A program made the translations under genes and the position numbers. Under the pieces are notes generated by a model, which did not search any database, had not been told where the DNA came from, and saw only the letters and a program-made list of their open reading frames with translations. A stretch of 20,156 nt of DNA from Plakobranchus ocellatus (lineage: Eukaryota > Mollusca > Gastropoda > Plakobranchidae), in contig BLXT01003199.1 in the NCBI GenBank assembly GCA_019648995.1, forward strand, positions 601,821 to 621,976, in the 5' to 3' direction. Position 1 is the stretch's first letter. Each line of letters opens with the position of its first letter. Shown piece after piece: positions 12,101 through 17,200 of the stretch.

Positions 12101-14249
12101 ACTTTCTAAACATAGCATTGTTTTCCACATTTACATGAATTTCCATTAAGCTCTTCTATAATAAAATCTGTGAAATAATAGCGTCCGTTGATAGCAACCG
12201 AGGGAAATCCCCTAAATCCAAACAATCGAGTGGCTGAGAACGGTCACATGACTTACCATTGCTTCAAAATGGCGTCTAAACAAAACATCATTTAAGATGC
12301 TTTGAACTCTGTGAAAAGCTCGAATTTAGCAAATGTTGTGCACGAAGACCGTCTACTAAGCTTAATAGAAGAATATTTAATGGAAGGCGAAGGAGAGGAG
12401 GAAGTAGAGTCAGATCAAGGGCAACTGGTAGAAAGTTTAATTGAGTAGATCTATGCAAGAGGCAGAGGTTAGGGGGGCAGGGCTAGCAGAAGACGAACCA
12501 TCAACATCTAGTAGTAGTAGGATAGTTGAAATAGAATTAGAGGAAGAAAGCAGCGGTTGATGAAGATATTGATTTAGTTGTGGATTTAGAAAGAAAATTA
12601 GAATTAGATGAAGAACATTTTTTAGAGGGTGATCCTGAGTTGGAAAAAATTAGAAAGGTTTGTTTGTGGCTGCAAGCTGAAACTGGCATCAGGAGAGACA
12701 GGATGTATTAATAATTTTCAGTCGGAGGCTCACCATTTCTGAGCTGTCAAAAGTTAAGAACAATTGAATTTTTTTTTTCATTAACTAAATAGATCCTCCA
12801 GATTGGTAAAACTAAATTGACAAAAACTGAGATTTTCAAGACAACCATGGAAGTGCTTAGTTCTGAATCTGAATCAATAGATCCAGATCTAGAGAAAAGC
12901 TAAGTAGAAGCTGTAGACAGAGATTTTTAAGAATCAAATTACTCACACTTCTTATTTATTTGTTTGAACACTTGGCTACATCCAAATCGATACAGGGGTA
13001 GCCGGAGAGGGGAGCATACTTGAAAGAAGCCAGTGCATTAATTTTTTTCTTCGGTACAAAAGCACATCTGACTTGCATTTAACTTCCCATGGGGTTTAAA
13101 AATGTAGAAATTATTTAATATAATTATAGTTAATGATTTTCTTTAAGCTTTCAAGCAAACATTATCACAACAAAAAAATGGTTTTGTAGAGCGTCAAATT
13201 TTGTTGTGTTACTGTAAATATCAAACAAATTTTTGAAGGTTTTGGATGATTATTTTAAGTGCACCAGCCATAAAACATTGAGAGCGTAACTTTTACTTAT
13301 TTATTTATTTTTTTTAATTTGCATGTGGATGATAAATAGATTTATTGTGAGTAGATATTAACAAGTTACTTTATTCTTTACATCCGACGCAGACGCAAAA
13401 GATTACTATATCAAGGGTCTTCTTGATTCACCTGGAGTGCGGATTCTCTTTAATTTTATTCATTTTTCATAAAATAATAACGGCACTTTTTAGCGTTACT
13501 CAGCAAACACTACAATATGTATTTTACTACTTTGAATGCTTTGTGAACGTATCATAAGTAATATAAAATTATAAAAAGGAAGGCTTGGAATAAGTTTTAT
13601 CCTGTGTAGTTACGGTAAAATTGCTGAAAATAAAAAATGATTTTCTAAATTTCACGGAAAGGAATTTAGATTAATAAATGCATATTTCCTTGATGGTAGA
13701 GGGATCAACTACTTGATGGTTCTTTTTTTTGAAAAATCATTTTAAAATACTCATATTAGTGATCGTTTTCATTTTCTTGAATAGATATCAATTAACTAAG
13801 GTCATAAATAAATTATTGTGTAATGTCTTTTGAGATTACATTTTTCCTTCATTTTGTACTGTTTCGGTCAGTTATGGAAATGTATAATGTGCTTTAAAAT
13901 AAAAAAACTGCATGAAACAATGTGAAATTTTGTGTGAGTATCAAGCATTATATGCTCATTGTGACTGCCAAATTTTGTTGCTCTTGGATAATTAGAACCT
14001 ATTGGTTTCTATGGAGATATATTCAAAGTTTTAAACTCAGTTTTCACGATAAAACGATTTTTTTTGCTTTGCATGTACAATGTTGAAATGCCCATAGCTC
14101 AGCCAAAAAGTAACCGATTGACACAAACTTGGTGTCAATATAAAGATTAAGACCTGAACTATACAATGATACAAATATCTCAAAACACCCTGGGGGTACC
14201 TTATGCCCTGTTTTGACAACGCATCACATATATGTCTTGTTACCCCCCT

Positions 14250-14295
<46 letters not shown>

Positions 14296-17200
14296 CCTCC
14301 CTCTCTCTCTTTCTCTGTCTCTCTTTTCCTTTCTCTCTTTAAACTTCTCCCTAACCCACCCCTCCCTGCTCTCTTTCTCTCTCCCTTTTCCTCCCCCTCC
14401 CCAAAACCTATTGTTTTTCTTTGTAAACCCAAGCTTATTGTTTAAATAACTTTAAAATCTTTCTTTCCATTTCTTATTCAACAATTAATTGATAGATGCT
14501 GTTAATTTTTAGAAATCTGTTTTGAAATGAAATTTTCTTGTTTTGTTTGTGACTCTCTGTATGTGAAGAAATGTGTCAAACTTTTTTGATGACTGTATGG
14601 AACAATGTGAAGTTTTACAAGTAGAAAAAAAAACGATTTGAGGGGGGGGGGGGGGGGNNNAGGGTGTGTGAAGAAAGAACGGATATGCTGTTCTGGAATC
14701 TTTGTACAATTGAGCTTCTTTTACCTGGCAGGGCTGGCTCACTGCCGTCATTTGAAGACAGTGCGCACTCATCTCTCTGGCTTGGTGTACCATGTGATTG
14801 TGGCTCAGGACGATCCTATAGATGCCAGCGATGGTCTCACCATAGAGGCTTGGGATAAGCTCTGCTGTGATGGAATTGTAAGTCATGATTTGTAAGCTGT
14901 GCTGTGATGGGATTGTAAGCCATGATTTGTAATTTCTGCTGTGATAGGATTGTAAGCCATGATTTGTAAGCTCTGCTGTGATAGGATTGTAAGCTCTTCT
15001 GTGATGAGATTGCTAGCCATGATTTGTAAGCTCTGCTGTGATGGAATTGCAAGTCATGATTTGTAATTTCTGCTGTGATGGGATTGTAAGTCATGATTGT
15101 AATCTGTGCTGTGATAGGATTGTAAGCCATGATTTGTAAGCTCTGCTGTGATGGGATTGTAGCCATGATTTGCAATTCCTGCTGTGATGGAATTGTAAGT
15201 CATGATTTGTAAGCTGTGCTGTGATAGGATTGTAAGCTCTGCTGTGATGGGATTGTAAGTCATGATTTGTAAGTTCTGCTGTGATGGAATTGTAAGTCAT
15301 GATTTGTAAGCTTTGCTGTGATAGGATTGTAAGCCATGATTTGTAAGTTCTGCTGTGATGAGATTGTTAGCCATGATTTGTAAGCTCTGCTGGGATGGAA
15401 TTGTAAGTCGTGATTTCTAAGCTGTGCTGTGATAGAATTATGAATAGAACCTGAAGACTAGCATGAAAACTTCTCAGATGTGAATACAGCCAGAGATTCC
15501 CTTTCCCACATTCCACATAACAGCTTTGCAGGGAAAATGGAGCAAATATGGAAAATGAACATGAGATCTAGTTGGAAAGACAGTTGTGAAGCATTTTTCT
15601 TTGCTGTGACCTTTCAGGCATTGCCTTAAAAAAAGATGAACTTAGCAGAGAAATACAAAAGATGAAGTTAATTATGACCACATTTTTTTTGCTAGCTTTT
15701 AGCTTTTAAGATCTTGTAAAGCTATCTGGCATGAATGGAATACCATCTTCCTCCAAAAAAACACAGCATAACAGGCTCTGAAAACACATGTACACCAAGC
15801 TCAAGATTGGCGAGACACCCATCTGCCAGTGTGACAAGGGCCCTGTTGAGCTGAACACATCTTACATACTTGTCCAAACTTAGCACCCTCAGGCACTTTT
15901 TCTGGCCTGAGACCACCACCCTCACAGAAGAGTTGTTTGACACGAAGAGACCTGGCCCAGACAGCTGAGTTTGCTAAGGTGGCGGGACTGCATATGTGAT
16001 GCACCATGAATGCGAAGAAGAATGTGAGCTCTTTCCAACAGCCCAAGTCTTCTTTTGTTTGCAGCAATGAGAGAGATGGATTTGAGGAAGCATAAAAACA
16101 TTATTTTTCCCCTTCACAGCGATTAATCTCTTGTGATGCAATAAGGGAGAGTGATGCGGAGAGGGAACACTTAACATCAAGAAATAGCTTTGTTATGTTT
16201 CATATTCAACCAACATTAGCATTGGATTGGCAAATAGCTTAGTAATGTCTCTTTTCAACCAATCTTTTTTTTTTCTTTTTTGACAATTTACCATTAGTGA
16301 CAATTTTTGTATGTAGAGCAAAATAATTTGGATGGTGCCAAGCTCACAAGTTCTTTAAAATTTTTAAATGCAGCAAAAGTTATAGCTAAGTGTTATTATT
16401 AAATAATTTTTTTCATCTTGACTAGTTTCATAGTTGTTCTTTTATACCATTGGAGATGGCAGTAACATGAACAATTTTCACCACTGTTTGTATTTTGTCC
16501 TGCAGGTAAGGGATTCTGGAGAGGTTTACAGACGTGTTTACTACGGTGGTGTTTCTCATGAGCTCAGAAAGCAGGTAACTATGAGATCTAGGTGTATTTA
16601 CAATGGTGGTGTTTCTCACAAGCTCAGAAAGCAGGTAACTATGATCTCTAGGTGTATTTACAATGATGGTGTTTCTCATGAGCTCAGAAAGCAGGTAACT
16701 GTGATCTCTAGGTGTATTTACAATGGTGGTGTTTCTCACGAGCTCAGAAAGCAGGTAACTGTGATCTCTAGGTGTATTTACAATGGTGGTGTTTCTCACG
16801 AGCTCAGAAAGCAGGTAACTATGATCTCTAGGTGTATTTACAATGATGGTGTTTCTCATGAGCTCAGAAAGTAGGTAACTGTGACCTCTAGGTGTATTTA
16901 CAATGGTGGTGTTTCTCATAAGTTCAGAAAGTAGGTAACTGTGACCTCTAGGTGTATTTACAATGGTGGTGTTTCTCACGAGCTCAGAAAACAGGTAACT
17001 ATGACCTCTATGTATATTTGCTATATCGATATTTTTCATGAGCTAAGAAAACAGATAATGATGATGTCAGAAATTTCAGGTGTCCTTTGTAATCCTAGAA
17101 AGTAATCAGTAGAGACAGAATGGGCTATTGCTGTAATCTTCTTCTTGAGTAGCAAGAAACATGACACATTAATCACTCAAGTCTTTGAAAGATTTTGAAA

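Larger units (their letters stand above)
11780..14232 (+). mobile_element. Decayed DNA transposon with about 60-bp terminal inverted repeats
   Basis: The left end (11780-11840) reads ATATGTGATGAGTT, GTCAAACCGGGGCATAAGGT, ACCCC, TTTTGAGATATT. The reverse complement of 14170-14232 reads ATATGTGATGCGTT, GTCAAAACAGGGCATAAGGT, ACCCC, TTTTGAGATATT. Roughly 45-50 of 60 positions agree. The interior contains eroded coding sequence (12269-12709), so this was probably once autonomous. I could not find a clean target-site duplication, and the outermost bases are uncertain. Superfamily not assigned: the ends do not match one I can name with confidence. Confidence 0.82.
11551..14731 (+). other. Intron 7, mostly a decayed DNA transposon
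   Basis: About 3.2 kb. Most of it (11780-14232) is one inverted-repeat-flanked element. The rest is a CT microsatellite and AT-rich DNA, then a poly-G run with three undetermined bases (14658-14660) just before exon 8. The open frame at 11545-11874 crosses the exon 7 donor and the left inverted repeat, so it is not a gene. Confidence 0.85.

Noticed and set aside
14037-14449. Arg/Glu-rich (-) and Ser/Leu-rich (+) open frames
   Set aside because: Low-complexity translation of a CT microsatellite and transposon end.
14859-15437. CRISPR-like array of short regular repeats
   Set aside because: Units are head-to-tail with no unique spacers, in an animal intron; it is a minisatellite.
15722-16180. 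Three overlapping antisense open frames in intron 8, in slightly GC-richer DNA, considered as a nested gene or an old insertion
   Set aside because: No conserved motif, no terminal repeats, no splice or poly-A context that decides it.
16428-17039. A 203-codon open frame on the - strand with a repeated [10 protein letters not shown]...SYLLSEL pattern
   Set aside because: It is the antisense of the 60-bp array, which keeps any frame open because its period is a multiple of three. No start context, no splice or promoter support.
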